Shown here: positions 17,088 through 24,791 of the stretch, piece by piece
How positions within the stretch are numbered: position 1 is the stretch's first letter
Layout: the number at the start of each line of letters is the position of its first letter
From: Scrofimicrobium sp. R131
GTDB lineage: Bacteria; Actinomycetota; Actinomycetes; Actinomycetales; Actinomycetaceae
Assembly (NCBI RefSeq): GCF_040256745.1
Contig: NZ_CP138335.1
Span: forward strand, 1,426,001 to 1,490,000
Direction: 5' to 3'
Length of the DNA: 64,000 nucleotides
Notes under the pieces: generated by a model
What the model was told of the DNA's origin: nothing
What the model saw: the letters and a program-made list of their open reading frames with translations, nothing else
Databases searched by the model: none
Position numbers and translations under genes: made by a program

Positions 17088-17471
17088 CTAGGCAGTCTTG
17101 GCGGCGTTGACGTCAGCCGGCAGGGCAGCCTTGGCCTGCGCTACCAGCGCGGCAAAGACCTGCGGGTCGTTGACGGCCAGGTCGGCCAGCATCCGCCGGT
17201 CCACCTCGACTCCAGCCAGGTTCAGGCCCTGGATGAAGCGGTTGTAGGTCAGACCGTTCGCGCGGGAGGCAGCGTTGATCCGCTGGATCCACAGGCGGCG
17301 GAAATCGCGCTTCTTATTGCGACGATCCCGGTAGGAGTACACCATCGAGTGGGTGACCTGCTCCTTGGCCTTGCGGTACAGACGGGAGCGCTGGCCCCGG
17401 TAACCGGAGGCCTGCTCTAGAACGACGCGACGCTTCTTCTTAGCGTTTACAGAACGTTTCACTCGTGCCAT
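17088..17471 (-). CDS. rplT: 50S ribosomal protein L20
   Basis: Large-subunit assembly protein, 127 aa, slightly longer than the usual 115-120 because of a C-terminal tail ([10 protein letters not shown]). The start [15 protein letters not shown] and the block [20 protein letters not shown] are diagnostic. It is third in infC-rpmI-rplT. In some bacteria L20 represses this operon through the leader; here the leader holds a terminator hairpin. Confidence 0.98.
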   Translation of the reverse strand: MARVKRSVNAKKKRRVVLEQASGYRGQRSRLYRKAKEQVTHSMVYSYRDRRNKKRDFRRLWIQRINAASRANGLTYNRFIQGLNLAGVEVDRRMLADLAVNDPQVFAALVAQAKAALPADVNAAKTA

Positions 17472-17491
17472 TGTTGATCAATCTCCTCGTC

Positions 17492-17686
17492 TTACTTGCC
17501 GAGCAGCTGACGAACCTCTTTGAGGTCCGGTCGCGCTACCGTGGTGTCACCGCTGAGCCGACGCTTCCGACGGCTGGACTTGTGCTCCAGGAGGTGGCGC
17601 TTGCCCGCCTTCTCCCGCATGAGCTTTCCGGATCCGGTGGTACGGAAACGCTTCTTGGCTCCCGAGTGGGTCTTGTTCTTCGGCAT
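17492..17686 (-). CDS. rpmI: 50S ribosomal protein L35
   Basis: Small basic large-subunit protein of 64 aa. [20 protein letters not shown] and [14 protein letters not shown] are diagnostic. It lies between infC (57-base gap) and rplT (20-base gap) in the conserved operon. Confidence 0.98.
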   Translation of the reverse strand: MPKNKTHSGAKKRFRTTGSGKLMREKAGKRHLLEHKSSRRKRRLSGDTTVARPDLKEVRQLLGK

Positions 17687-17743
17687 TTTTCTATTCCTTG
17701 TTATTCCATTGCGCGGTGGCTCAACCTGGTCGGTTGGTCGGCC

Positions 17744-18364
17744 TTAGCTCTGGTTTTTACGTTGGGCGTCTTTTTGTGCCCGTTCTTCGTGCTTCTGACG
17801 CCGGGCGTCGCGTTCAGCTTGGCGTCGAGCTCGCTGATCGGTCAGGGCGTCGGACTTGCGACGGGTCGGGGCGAGCACCATGGTCATGTTGCGTCCGTCC
17901 TGACGGGGCAGGGACTCAACTGTGGCCAGTTCCCCCACCTCTTCCGCGAGACGTTGCAGCAGGCGGATTCCCGCTTCGGGGCGCGACTGTTCCCGACCGC
18001 GGAACATGATCATTACTTTGACCTTGTCCCCCTGGTTCAAGAACCGCACTACGTGTCCCTTTTTCACCTCAAAGTCGTGATCGTCAATCTTGAGGCGGAA
18101 ACGAATTTCCTTCAGCTGAGTGTTGGCCTGGTTCCGGCGCGCATCGCGTGCCTTCTGTGCGGCCTCGTACTTAGCTTTCCCATAGTCCATCAGCTTTGCC
18201 ACCGGTGGGCGCGCGTCTGGAGCCACCTCCACCAGGTCAAGACCGGCCTCTTCAGCCAGGCGGAGTGCGTCCTCAACTCGGACAACACCAACCTGTTCGC
18301 CGCCGGGGCCCACAAGTCTCACTTCGGGGACGCGGATGCGGTCATTAATTCGCGGATCGCTGAT
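17744..18364 (-). CDS. infC: Translation initiation factor IF-3 (apparent AUC start)
   Basis: IF-3 controls start codon fidelity on the 30S subunit; 206 aa as drawn. The conserved N-terminus [16 protein letters not shown] begins at an ATC codon (18362-18364) with GGAG at 18371-18374, six bases upstream. No ATG, GTG or TTG lies at the family start. Rare non-AUG starts are the known self-regulatory feature of infC. In-frame ATG 18415 and the TTG at 18490 are possible but fall within the leader hairpin and give non-family extensions. The N-domain ends near residue 75, the C-domain carries [17 protein letters not shown] and [12 protein letters not shown], and the tail is basic and rich in charge. 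Confidence 0.93.
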   Translation of the reverse strand: MSDPRINDRIRVPEVRLVGPGGEQVGVVRVEDALRLAEEAGLDLVEVAPDARPPVAKLMDYGKAKYEAAQKARDARRNQANTQLKEIRFRLKIDDHDFEVKKGHVVRFLNQGDKVKVMIMFRGREQSRPEAGIRLLQRLAEEVGELATVESLPRQDGRNMTMVLAPTRRKSDALTDQRARRQAERDARRQKHEERAQKDAQRKNQS

Positions 18365-18394
18365 GGGGGTCTCCTTCCTTTCCCTCTTCAGACA

Positions 18395-18434
18395 CAAAAA
18401 AGCCTTCGTGCCCATTTCCACGCGCACGAAGGCT
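18395..18434 (-). terminator. Terminator-like hairpin in the infC leader
   Basis: On the minus strand AGCCTTCGTGC (18434-18424) pairs perfectly with GCACGAAGGCT (18411-18401), with a 12-base loop, followed by six T. This is a complete intrinsic terminator 31 bases before the infC start and in the same direction, so it is an attenuator candidate for infC-rpmI-rplT. The 300-base stretch upstream of infC holds this, the palindrome at 18440-18455, the leader ORF and a candidate -10 (TAAACT, 18597-18602). Confidence 0.8.
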
Positions 18435-18439
18435 CCCAA

Positions 18440-18455
18440 GCATGCAGCTGCATGC
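18440..18455. repeat. 16-bp perfect palindrome in the infC leader
   Basis: GCATGCAGCTGCATGC is identical to its own reverse complement and abuts the terminator stem. It could be an operator or part of an alternative RNA fold of the leader. Confidence 0.6.
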
Positions 18456-18665
18456 CGACTACCCGATCCCCGATCAAGTTGCCGAAACAACCGGGCCAGC
18501 TAACTGGCTCTTGCCGCTGAGTTTCCCCTGGCGGTGGGTATCTAGGTGGGATTACTCCACTTGCGTGATTGGTTGTACCTTTCACGGTCCTTGGCTAGTT
18601 TAGCAGTCCGGCCCGTCGCCCAGTAGTCCCCTCCCGAACCAACCGGGTGCGTTCCCTCACAACCG

Positions 18666-19415
18666 TTACGCCAGGTGGACGAGGCGGGGGTTGAACTCGA
18701 CGCTTTCGGCGGCCGCTCCCAGGCGCGGGTCTTGCCCCAGCTGTGCCAGCAGGGCCGCGAAGTCCTCCCGCACCCGCCGGTGACCCTCCCGGGGGGCGGC
18801 GCTCACCTCCACCGTCAGCCCGGTGGGGTTGGGCCGCAGGGTGACCGAGACGAAACTGGCCCAGGGAGCCAGCTCGGCGGCCCGCGCCGACAGGTGGGCC
18901 CGCAGCGACTCGTCCTCCCAACCCGGCAGCCACCGGTCACCCGCCGCTAATGCCTCCACCGCCGGCCGGCCGAGCAGCAGGGACTGATCGGCCGGGTCCA
19001 GGCGCAACCTGGGGACCCCGGTCGCAATCGCGGTGATCGCCACCTTCTGGCTGGTCAGCGCCAACGGCCGGGCCTCGCGGTCCCAGTGGCGCAGGGCCTC
19101 CGCCGAAGAAAAGACCGCGATGGCGGTGACTCCGTCTCGCTCGTCGGTGGCCAGGGGAATCTGAGAGTCCGGATCCAGGTCCTGCGGGCGGTGCTCGCCG
19201 CCGGCCTGATCCGGGTGGGCCTCCACCGGGACCGGCACAATTAGGCGTTCACTGCCGAGGGCCGCCACCACCCGGGCGAGGCGGTCACCAAGTTCCTCCA
19301 CCTCCAGGGCAGCCCCGAGGGCCGGGAGCAGCTGACCGTGGTCGGAGCGGTCGGGGCGGGAGGCGAGGCGACGGGCCAGGCGGGCAAACTTATCCGGGTT
19401 CAGGGCAGAAGGCAC
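18666..19415 (-). CDS. SseB-family protein
   Basis: 249-aa cytoplasmic protein with the SseB N-terminal fold: RLIVPVPVEAHP followed by IPLATDERDGVTAIAVFSSAEAL and a Leu/Val-rich centre. SseB-like genes commonly follow priA/hisA in actinobacteria, as here (two bases after the priA stop). The C-terminal part (SARAAELAPWASFVSVTLRP) is less conserved. The molecular function is not established for actinobacterial members. Confidence 0.8.
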   Translation of the reverse strand: MPSALNPDKFARLARRLASRPDRSDHGQLLPALGAALEVEELGDRLARVVAALGSERLIVPVPVEAHPDQAGGEHRPQDLDPDSQIPLATDERDGVTAIAVFSSAEALRHWDREARPLALTSQKVAITAIATGVPRLRLDPADQSLLLGRPAVEALAAGDRWLPGWEDESLRAHLSARAAELAPWASFVSVTLRPNPTGLTVEVSAAPREGHRRVREDFAALLAQLGQDPRLGAAAESVEFNPRLVHLA

Positions 19416-19417
19416 GG

Positions 19418-20134
19418 CTACTCCGCCACCGCGAGTGCCTCGGCCAGGGTGAACGCGCCCGCGTACAGCGCCTTCCCCACGATGGCGCCCTCGACCCCGT
19501 CGCCAACCAGACCCCGCAGGGTCCGCAGGTCCTCCAGGCTGGAGACGCCGCCCGAAGCGATCACGGGAGCGTCAGTTCGGGCGCACACGGCCCGCAGCAG
19601 TTCCACGTTGGGGCCGGACAGCATCCCGTCCCGCTCCACGTCGGTGACCACGTAGCGCGCACACCCGGCCGCATCCAGGCGGGCCAGCACCTCCCAGAGG
19701 TTGCCCCCCTCCCGGGTCCAGCCGCGCGCGGCCAGAGTCTCCCCGCGCACGTCGAGGCCGACCGCCACCCGGTCACCGAACTGGGCGATGGCCCGCTCGG
19801 TCCACTCCGGGTCCTCCAGGGCGGCCGTGCCCAGGTTTACCCGCCGGGCGCCGCACTCCAGGGCAGCCTCCAGCGAGGCCTGATCCCGAATGCCCCCCGA
19901 CAGCTCCACGTTGATCGGCACCTGCGCGATAATCTGGCGCAGCAGGTCCAGATTGGAGCCGCGCCCAAAGGCAGCGTCCAGGTCCACCAGGTGGATCCAC
20001 TGGGCTCCGGCCGCGACGAAGTCGGCCGCCACCTCAACCGGGGCGCCGTAGACCGTTTCCGAGCCGGCCTCACCTTGGCGCAGGCGGACGGCCTGGCCGT
20101 CGACGACATCAATGGCGGGAAGTAGCGTCAGCAT
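19418..20134 (-). CDS. priA: HisA / PriA ProFAR isomerase
   Basis: (beta/alpha)8 isomerase of histidine synthesis (HisA); in many actinobacteria the same enzyme also does the TrpF step and is named PriA. It is 238 aa. The N-terminal [15 protein letters not shown] has the catalytic Asp, followed by the phosphate loops [30 protein letters not shown] and [24 protein letters not shown] matches the Arg/Trp loop of PriA. With hisD, C, B and H beside it, HisA activity is expected; TrpF activity cannot be judged from sequence. Confidence 0.93.
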   Translation of the reverse strand: MLTLLPAIDVVDGQAVRLRQGEAGSETVYGAPVEVAADFVAAGAQWIHLVDLDAAFGRGSNLDLLRQIIAQVPINVELSGGIRDQASLEAALECGARRVNLGTAALEDPEWTERAIAQFGDRVAVGLDVRGETLAARGWTREGGNLWEVLARLDAAGCARYVVTDVERDGMLSGPNVELLRAVCARTDAPVIASGGVSSLEDLRTLRGLVGDGVEGAIVGKALYAGAFTLAEALAVAE

Positions 20135-20146
20135 GGGTGCCTTTCG

Positions 20147-20788
20147 TTAGTTGCTGATTTGGCGCAGCCAGTTTTCCAGCAGGGCCAGTCCCGGTTCGCC
20201 GGACTTTTCCGGGTGGAACTGGGTGCCCCACAGGCTGCCTGATTCGACCGCGGCCGCAAAGGGGGCCCCGTAGGACAGTTCGGCGACGGCCACCGGCAGG
20301 TCCGGGTGCACCAGGTTGGTCACCGGGGTGCCAGCCAGGCGGGCGTAGGAGTGCACAAAGTAGAAGTAGGCTCCGTCCAGACCGGACAGCAGCTGAGTTT
20401 GTGCCGGGGCCACCACCGAGGCCCACCCGATGTGGGGTAGCCGCGGGGCCGGGAGCCGGTCCACCGTGCCCGAGAGGGCGCCCAGTCCCCGGTGCTCCCC
20501 CAGCTCGGTTGAGTCCTCAAACAGGATTTGCATCCCCACGCACACGCCCAGCACCGGCTGGCCCACCTCCAGGGCGGAGCGGAGCCACCGCTCGCCGCCA
20601 CGGGCCCGGAACCGGTCGGCCACGTAGCCAAAAGCGCCCACCCCGGGCACCAGCACCCCGTCGGCCTGGGCAAGTTCGGCCGGATCCTGCGTCAGGTGCG
20701 CGTCGGCCCCCACCCGGCTCAGGGCGTGAACCGCGGAGTAGACGTTGCCGGCGCCGTAGTCAAAGACGGCAATGTTGGGTGCGCTCAC
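20147..20788 (-). CDS. hisH: Imidazole glycerol phosphate synthase, glutamine amidotransferase subunit
   Basis: Glutaminase subunit that feeds ammonia to HisF; 213 aa. It begins FDYGAGNVYSAVHAL, has the oxyanion strand PGVGAFG, the nucleophile Cys83 in GVCVGMQ, and the His/Glu pair in TQFHPEKSG. The GTG start overlaps the stop of the upstream unknown gene (GTGA). HisF is not in this window and must be encoded elsewhere. Confidence 0.96.
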   Translation of the reverse strand: MSAPNIAVFDYGAGNVYSAVHALSRVGADAHLTQDPAELAQADGVLVPGVGAFGYVADRFRARGGERWLRSALEVGQPVLGVCVGMQILFEDSTELGEHRGLGALSGTVDRLPAPRLPHIGWASVVAPAQTQLLSGLDGAYFYFVHSYARLAGTPVTNLVHPDLPVAVAELSYGAPFAAAVESGSLWGTQFHPEKSGEPGLALLENWLRQISN

Positions 20789-21369
20789 CGCCGGGCCCCT
20801 CCCCGCCGGAAGAATCCACGTTTGGGTTCGTCGGGTGGGTAGTCCTCGGGGCGTTTGCGCCCCAGCAGCAGATCCTCGCCCTTTTCTCCCAGCGTGTTCA
20901 GGATCAGTCCCGCATCCAGGTCCTCTTCGGGTTCACCGGCCACGTAGCGCTTGGCGGTGATCTGGCCGGACACTCCCGGCTCCATCCCCGCGTTTTCGAA
21001 CAGGGTGGACAGCAGGGCGACCGCCCCGTGGCGGGTCAGCTTAGACAGGACCCGGGCAATCCGGTCCACCTCGGCGGGCACAGGCCGGGTCCCGGTCAGG
21101 AACGCGGCCATCTCCTCCTCCTCGGTGGCGGCATCGGGAAGCTCCAGCCAGACCGCGCTGAAGGTCTCCAACTGGACCACCTCGGCGGTGGCTTTGGTCA
21201 GCTGCAGCAGGGCCCTGAGCGGGCTCGGGTTGGCAAAGGGAGCCAGCACCAGTGCCACGCACAGGCGCCCTTGTTCCAGGTGATCGGGCGGGTCGACCTG
21301 CAACGCCTCGTCCTCACCCAGCTCACCGGTCAGCCGGCGGAACTCTTCCTCCCAGTCCTGTTCGGCCAT
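20785..21369 (-). CDS. Unknown acidic protein within the his operon
   Basis: 194 aa, not recognised. It is acidic, with an N-terminal amphipathic stretch (MAEQDWEEEFRRLTGEL), a hydrophobic core (LCVALVLAPFANPSPLRALL), then an Ala/Leu-rich middle and a basic tail (GFFRRGGARR). No signal peptide, clear membrane helix or catalytic motif is visible. It lies three bases after hisB and overlaps hisH by four, so it is translated with the pathway. Codon use looks like that of its neighbours. Confidence 0.75.
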   Translation of the reverse strand: MAEQDWEEEFRRLTGELGEDEALQVDPPDHLEQGRLCVALVLAPFANPSPLRALLQLTKATAEVVQLETFSAVWLELPDAATEEEEMAAFLTGTRPVPAEVDRIARVLSKLTRHGAVALLSTLFENAGMEPGVSGQITAKRYVAGEPEEDLDAGLILNTLGEKGEDLLLGRKRPEDYPPDEPKRGFFRRGGARR

Positions 21370-21372
21370 TGC

Positions 21373-21978
21373 CTACAGACTTCCCTTGGTCGAGGGCACG
21401 CCGCTGACGCGCGGGTCCAGGGCAACCGCCTCCCGCAGGGCCAACGCCAACGCCTTGAACTGGGCCTCCACGATGTGGTGCGGGTCCCGCCCCGACAGGA
21501 GCTCCACGTGCAGGCAGATGCCGGCGTTGAACGCGAACGACTCGAACACGTGCCGGGTCATCGAGCCGGTGAAGTGTCCCCCGATCAGGTGGTACTCCTG
21601 CCCGGCCGGCTCACCCTGGCACACCACGTAGGGGCGCCCGGCCAGGTCCACCACGGCTCGGGCCAACGCCTCGTCCAGCGGGGCAAACCCGGTGCCGTAG
21701 CGGCGAATCCCCCGCTTGTCCCCCAGTGCAGCCGCCAGCGCCTGCCCCAGCACGATCGCGGTGTCCTCCACGGTGTGGTGGACGTCAATGTGCGTGTCGC
21801 CGACCGACTTCACGTCCAGGTCGATCAGGGAGTGGCGGCTCAGAGCCGTGAGCATGTGGTCGTAGAACGGCACCCCGGTGTCGATCTGCGGACGACCGGT
21901 TCCATCCAGGTTTACCCGCACGGACACGGTCGATTCGGACGTCTCTCGGTGGGCGGTGGCTAGGCGCGGCTCGGTCAC
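21373..21978 (-). CDS. hisB: Imidazoleglycerol-phosphate dehydratase
   Basis: Manganese-dependent dehydratase of histidine synthesis; 201 aa. The start is the GTG at 21978, with GGAGG seven bases upstream and overlapping the stop of the hisD-hisC ORF; the frame is open to 22050. Metal-binding repeats [14 protein letters not shown] and [20 protein letters not shown] and the N-terminal [10 protein letters not shown] are diagnostic. It is the monofunctional form, with no phosphatase domain. Confidence 0.97.
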   Translation of the reverse strand: MTEPRLATAHRETSESTVSVRVNLDGTGRPQIDTGVPFYDHMLTALSRHSLIDLDVKSVGDTHIDVHHTVEDTAIVLGQALAAALGDKRGIRRYGTGFAPLDEALARAVVDLAGRPYVVCQGEPAGQEYHLIGGHFTGSMTRHVFESFAFNAGICLHVELLSGRDPHHIVEAQFKALALALREAVALDPRVSGVPSTKGSL

Positions 21979-24437
21979 TGGGTTACCTCCACTAGTGCGG
22001 TTCGGAAGCGCTCGTTCTCCTCCGGTGTGCCTACAGTAACCCGCAGACACCCGGCTGGGCCAACAATTCGGATCAGCACGCCGCGGTCCACCAGCTGCTG
22101 CCAGACCGACTCGCGGTCCTCCAACGGGCCGAACAGCAGGAAGTTGGCTTCTGAGGGGGCCACCCGGTAGCCCTGCCGGCGCAGCCAGTCGGCCAGGCGC
22201 TCGCGCTCACCGCGCAGGAGGGCCACCTGAGCCAGCTGCGCGTCGGTGTGTTCCAGCACCGCCGTGGCTGCCGCCTGGGTGAGCAGGGACAGGTGGTAGG
22301 GCAGGCGCACCTTCTGGATTTCGTAGACCAGCGCGGGGTCCGCCGCCAGGTAGCCCAGGCGCAGGCCCGCAGCCGCAAATGCCTTCGACATGGTTCGGGT
22401 GACCACCAGGTGCGGGTATCGCTCCAGCAGGGTCAGGGCCGAGGCGGTGCTCGGCTGGCGGAACTCGGCGTAGGCCTCATCCACCACGATCAGGGTGGCG
22501 CTCGGTTCGCCATCCACGGTGGGGCCGCTCCAGCGGGCTGCCTCCAGCAGCCGCTCAATCTCTGTCAGCGGAACCATCTGCCCGGTGGGATTGTTCGGGT
22601 TCGGCAGGAAGAACACGGCCGGGCGGACCCGGTGGAGGGCCTCGATCACCCGGTCCACCTGCACCCCGGGGAACAGTCCCCCGTCGGCGGGCGGGGCCAG
22701 CAGCTCCCAGTCGGTGAAGGTGTCGCGCGCGTACTCCTGGTACATGGAGTAGGTCGGGGCGGCTCCCAGGGCGATTCGGCCGGGCCCGCCAAAAGCCGAC
22801 AGCAACTGCAGCATGATTTCGTTGGAGCCGTTGGCCGCCCACACCTGGTCGACGGCCAGCTCAACCCCGCTCTCCCGGGCCAGGTAGCGGGCCAGGCCGG
22901 CCCGCAGCTCGGTCGCATCGCGGTCGGCGTACCGGTTGAGCCCGGTCATCGCCCCGCGGATCCGCTCGGTGACCGACTCGACCACTTCGGGGCCGGGCCG
23001 GTAGGGGTTCTCATTCACGTTCAGACGGACCGGGACCTCCAGCTGGGGTGCGCCGTAGGGCTCCACCGCAGCCAGGTCGGGGCGCACCGGCAGGCGCACG
23101 GGGGCGGCTGGGCGATCAGCGGCCGAGTCGGGCTCCTCCCCCCGCAGGCGCACGGTCAGGCCGTGGGCCGGCAGGTTTTCCGCCTCTGCCAGCACGCTCA
23201 GCGGGCGGGCCAGCGAAGCCAGGGCTGCCCGGTCGTACTCAATCACCTGAACCGAACGCAGGTACTGGGTCACGTTCAGACCCGCCGCGTAGCGGGCCGT
23301 TCCCCCGGTGGGGAGGACGTGATTGGATCCGGCCAGGTAGTCGCCGAGCGGCACCGGCGAGAAGGGCCCGACGAAGATGGCCCCCGCGTGGCGGATCCGG
23401 TTGGCTCGTTCGCGGGCGTCGGCGGTCAGCACCTCCAGGTGTTCGGGGGCGTAGGCCTCGATCACGGCCTCCCCCACTTCCAGGTCGTCCACCAGAACGA
23501 TTCCGGATTGGGGTCCGCCCAGAGCGGTCCGGATCCGCTCCCGGTGCCGGGTGCTCTCGATCAGAGGTTCCAGCGCGGCCTGGACCGCCTCGGCCAGGGC
23601 GGGCGAGTCGGTGACCAGCACGGACGCCGCCGCCGGGTCGTGTTCAGCCTGGCTGATGAGGTCGGCGGCCACGTAGCGCGGATCCGGGGTTTCGTCAGCC
23701 AAAATAGCGATTTCGGTGGTGCCGGCCTCCGCGTCGATGCCGCACACCTCCTGCACTACACGTTTGGCCGCGGCCACGTAAATGTTGCCCGGCCCGGCCA
23801 CCTTGTCCACCGGCTCGCACCGGTAGTCACCGTCGGAGAAGCCGTAGGCCAACGCGCCCACCGCTTGGGAGCCGCCGGCCGCAATCACCTCGTCCACCCC
23901 GAGCAGGGCGCAGGCCGCCAGCACGGTCGGGTGCGGCAGACCGCCGAATTCCTTCTGCGGCGGTGAGGCCACCACCACGGAGTCCACCCCGGCGACCTGG
24001 GCGGTGACCACGTTCATCACCACGGAGGAGGGGTAGACGGCCAGGCCCCCGGGCACGTACAGGCCCACGCGGCGCAGCGGCACCCACCGCTGGCGGACAA
24101 AGCCGCCGGGAATAACTTCGGTCACGGCCGGAGCGGGCAGCTGGGCCTCGTGGGCCCGTCGGGTGTGCTTGATCGCCAGTTCGAGCGCGGCCCGCAGGTC
24201 GGCGGGCAGCTCTTCGGCAGCCCGGGCCAACGCGTCCGCCGGGACGCGCAACTGCTGGGGTCGAACCCCGTCAAAGCGTTCGGCCAGGTCGTACAGGGCC
24301 GCCCCGCCTTCAGTTTTGACCCGGTTCAAGAGCGGATGGACCAGTTCCACCGCTCGATTGATGTCGACTTCTGGGCGCGGCAGCGGGGTGGCGGCCGCCA
24401 CCCGGCGGTCCAGTCCCCTCAGATCGATCAGTTTCAC
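21975..24437 (-). CDS. hisD-hisC: HisD-HisC fusion: histidinol dehydrogenase + histidinol-phosphate aminotransferase
   Basis: One uninterrupted 820-codon frame. Residues 1 to about 432 are a complete HisD ([26 protein letters not shown], zinc/active-site QAEHD at 263-267, [21 protein letters not shown]). Residues about 433-450 are a linker ([17 protein letters not shown]). Residues about 451-820 are a complete HisC, a class I/II PLP aminotransferase ([41 protein letters not shown] Lys685 in [11 protein letters not shown]). The two are normally separate adjacent genes. A C6 run at 23138-23143 lies just at the junction; one more base there would end HisD at TGA 23116-23118, so a sequencing slip must be excluded. 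The GTG start follows a TACCAT hexamer. Confidence 0.92.
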   Translation of the reverse strand: MKLIDLRGLDRRVAAATPLPRPEVDINRAVELVHPLLNRVKTEGGAALYDLAERFDGVRPQQLRVPADALARAAEELPADLRAALELAIKHTRRAHEAQLPAPAVTEVIPGGFVRQRWVPLRRVGLYVPGGLAVYPSSVVMNVVTAQVAGVDSVVVASPPQKEFGGLPHPTVLAACALLGVDEVIAAGGSQAVGALAYGFSDGDYRCEPVDKVAGPGNIYVAAAKRVVQEVCGIDAEAGTTEIAILADETPDPRYVAADLISQAEHDPAAASVLVTDSPALAEAVQAALEPLIESTRHRERIRTALGGPQSGIVLVDDLEVGEAVIEAYAPEHLEVLTADARERANRIRHAGAIFVGPFSPVPLGDYLAGSNHVLPTGGTARYAAGLNVTQYLRSVQVIEYDRAALASLARPLSVLAEAENLPAHGLTVRLRGEEPDSAADRPAAPVRLPVRPDLAAVEPYGAPQLEVPVRLNVNENPYRPGPEVVESVTERIRGAMTGLNRYADRDATELRAGLARYLARESGVELAVDQVWAANGSNEIMLQLLSAFGGPGRIALGAAPTYSMYQEYARDTFTDWELLAPPADGGLFPGVQVDRVIEALHRVRPAVFFLPNPNNPTGQMVPLTEIERLLEAARWSGPTVDGEPSATLIVVDEAYAEFRQPSTASALTLLERYPHLVVTRTMSKAFAAAGLRLGYLAADPALVYEIQKVRLPYHLSLLTQAAATAVLEHTDAQLAQVALLRGERERLADWLRRQGYRVAPSEANFLLFGPLEDRESVWQQLVDRGVLIRIVGPAGCLRVTVGTPEENERFRTALVEVTQ

Positions 24438-24444
24438 GCCTCAA

Positions 24445-24450
24445 ATGGTA
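24445..24450 (-). promoter_or_regulatory. Putative -10 hexamer of the his operon
   Basis: TACCAT on the minus strand ends seven bases before the GTG of hisD-hisC. It would give a leaderless mRNA, so leader-peptide attenuation of the his operon would not be possible from this promoter. Confidence 0.45.
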
Positions 24451-24498
24451 GCGGTCCGGTGGGCTCTAATGGCAGGGGTGCCCGGGGGACGGACCGGC

Positions 24499-24504
24499 TA
24501 CACT
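24499..24504 (+). promoter_or_regulatory. Putative -10 hexamer of the S4 gene
   Basis: TACACT, 21 bases before the ATG and upstream of an AGGAGG ribosome site. Confidence 0.35.
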
Positions 24505-24525
24505 GGTCCCGAACAGGAGGAACAC

Positions 24526-24765
24526 ATGTCCCAGCTCCCAACCGTGACCGTCTCCGGCACCATCCGCCTCGGCCAGTTCCTGAAACTGACCGGTCTGGTG
24601 GAGGACGGGGCGCAGGCCCGCACCCTGATCCAGGAAGGCGACGTGGAGGTCAACGGGCAGGTGGACACCCGCCGGGGACGCCAGCTGGCCCCCGGGGACG
24701 AGGTGGTGGTCCGGTGGCCGACCGGCTCGGCCGGGGCCCGGGTGGGAGCCCCCGAGGACAACTAG
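24526..24765 (+). CDS. Small S4-domain RNA-binding protein (YaaA/RlbA-like)
   Basis: 79-aa protein made almost entirely of an S4 fold: TIRLGQFLKLTGLVEDGAQA, TLIQEGDVEVNGQVDTRRGR and LAPGDEVVV. The frame is open upstream to 24163, but the AGGAGG at 24515-24520 sets this ATG. It stands alone between divergent hisD-hisC and convergent dnaE. Single S4 proteins of this size bind RNA or ribosomes; the target is unknown. Confidence 0.88.
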   Translation: MSQLPTVTVSGTIRLGQFLKLTGLVEDGAQARTLIQEGDVEVNGQVDTRRGRQLAPGDEVVVRWPTGSAGARVGAPEDN

Positions 24766-24791
24766 TCCCCTCGCGCCGGCCGGGGCCCCGC

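Larger units (their letters stand above)
18388..18585 (-). other. Possible leader ORF spanning the infC attenuator
   Basis: A 65-codon frame from GTG 18585 to a TGA at 18388-18390, out of frame with infC and ending 23 bases before its start. Its codons run through the terminator hairpin and T-tract. The GTG lies 11 bases after a TAAACT hexamer (18597-18602) and has only AAGGA as a ribosome site. Translation would block hairpin formation. The peptide resembles nothing I know, and it may be chance in GC-rich DNA. Confidence 0.25.

Noticed and set aside
18415-18490. Upstream starts for infC (ATG 18415 or TTG 18490)
   Set aside because: They add residues not found in IF-3 and lie within the leader terminator; the ribosome site fits the ATC. 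Kept as alternatives in the infC entry.
22248-23966. A 572-codon plus-strand frame opposite hisD-hisC
   Set aside because: Shadow of a GC-rich gene: no ribosome site, low-complexity Gly/Gln/His/Arg protein, while the opposite strand encodes well-conserved enzymes.
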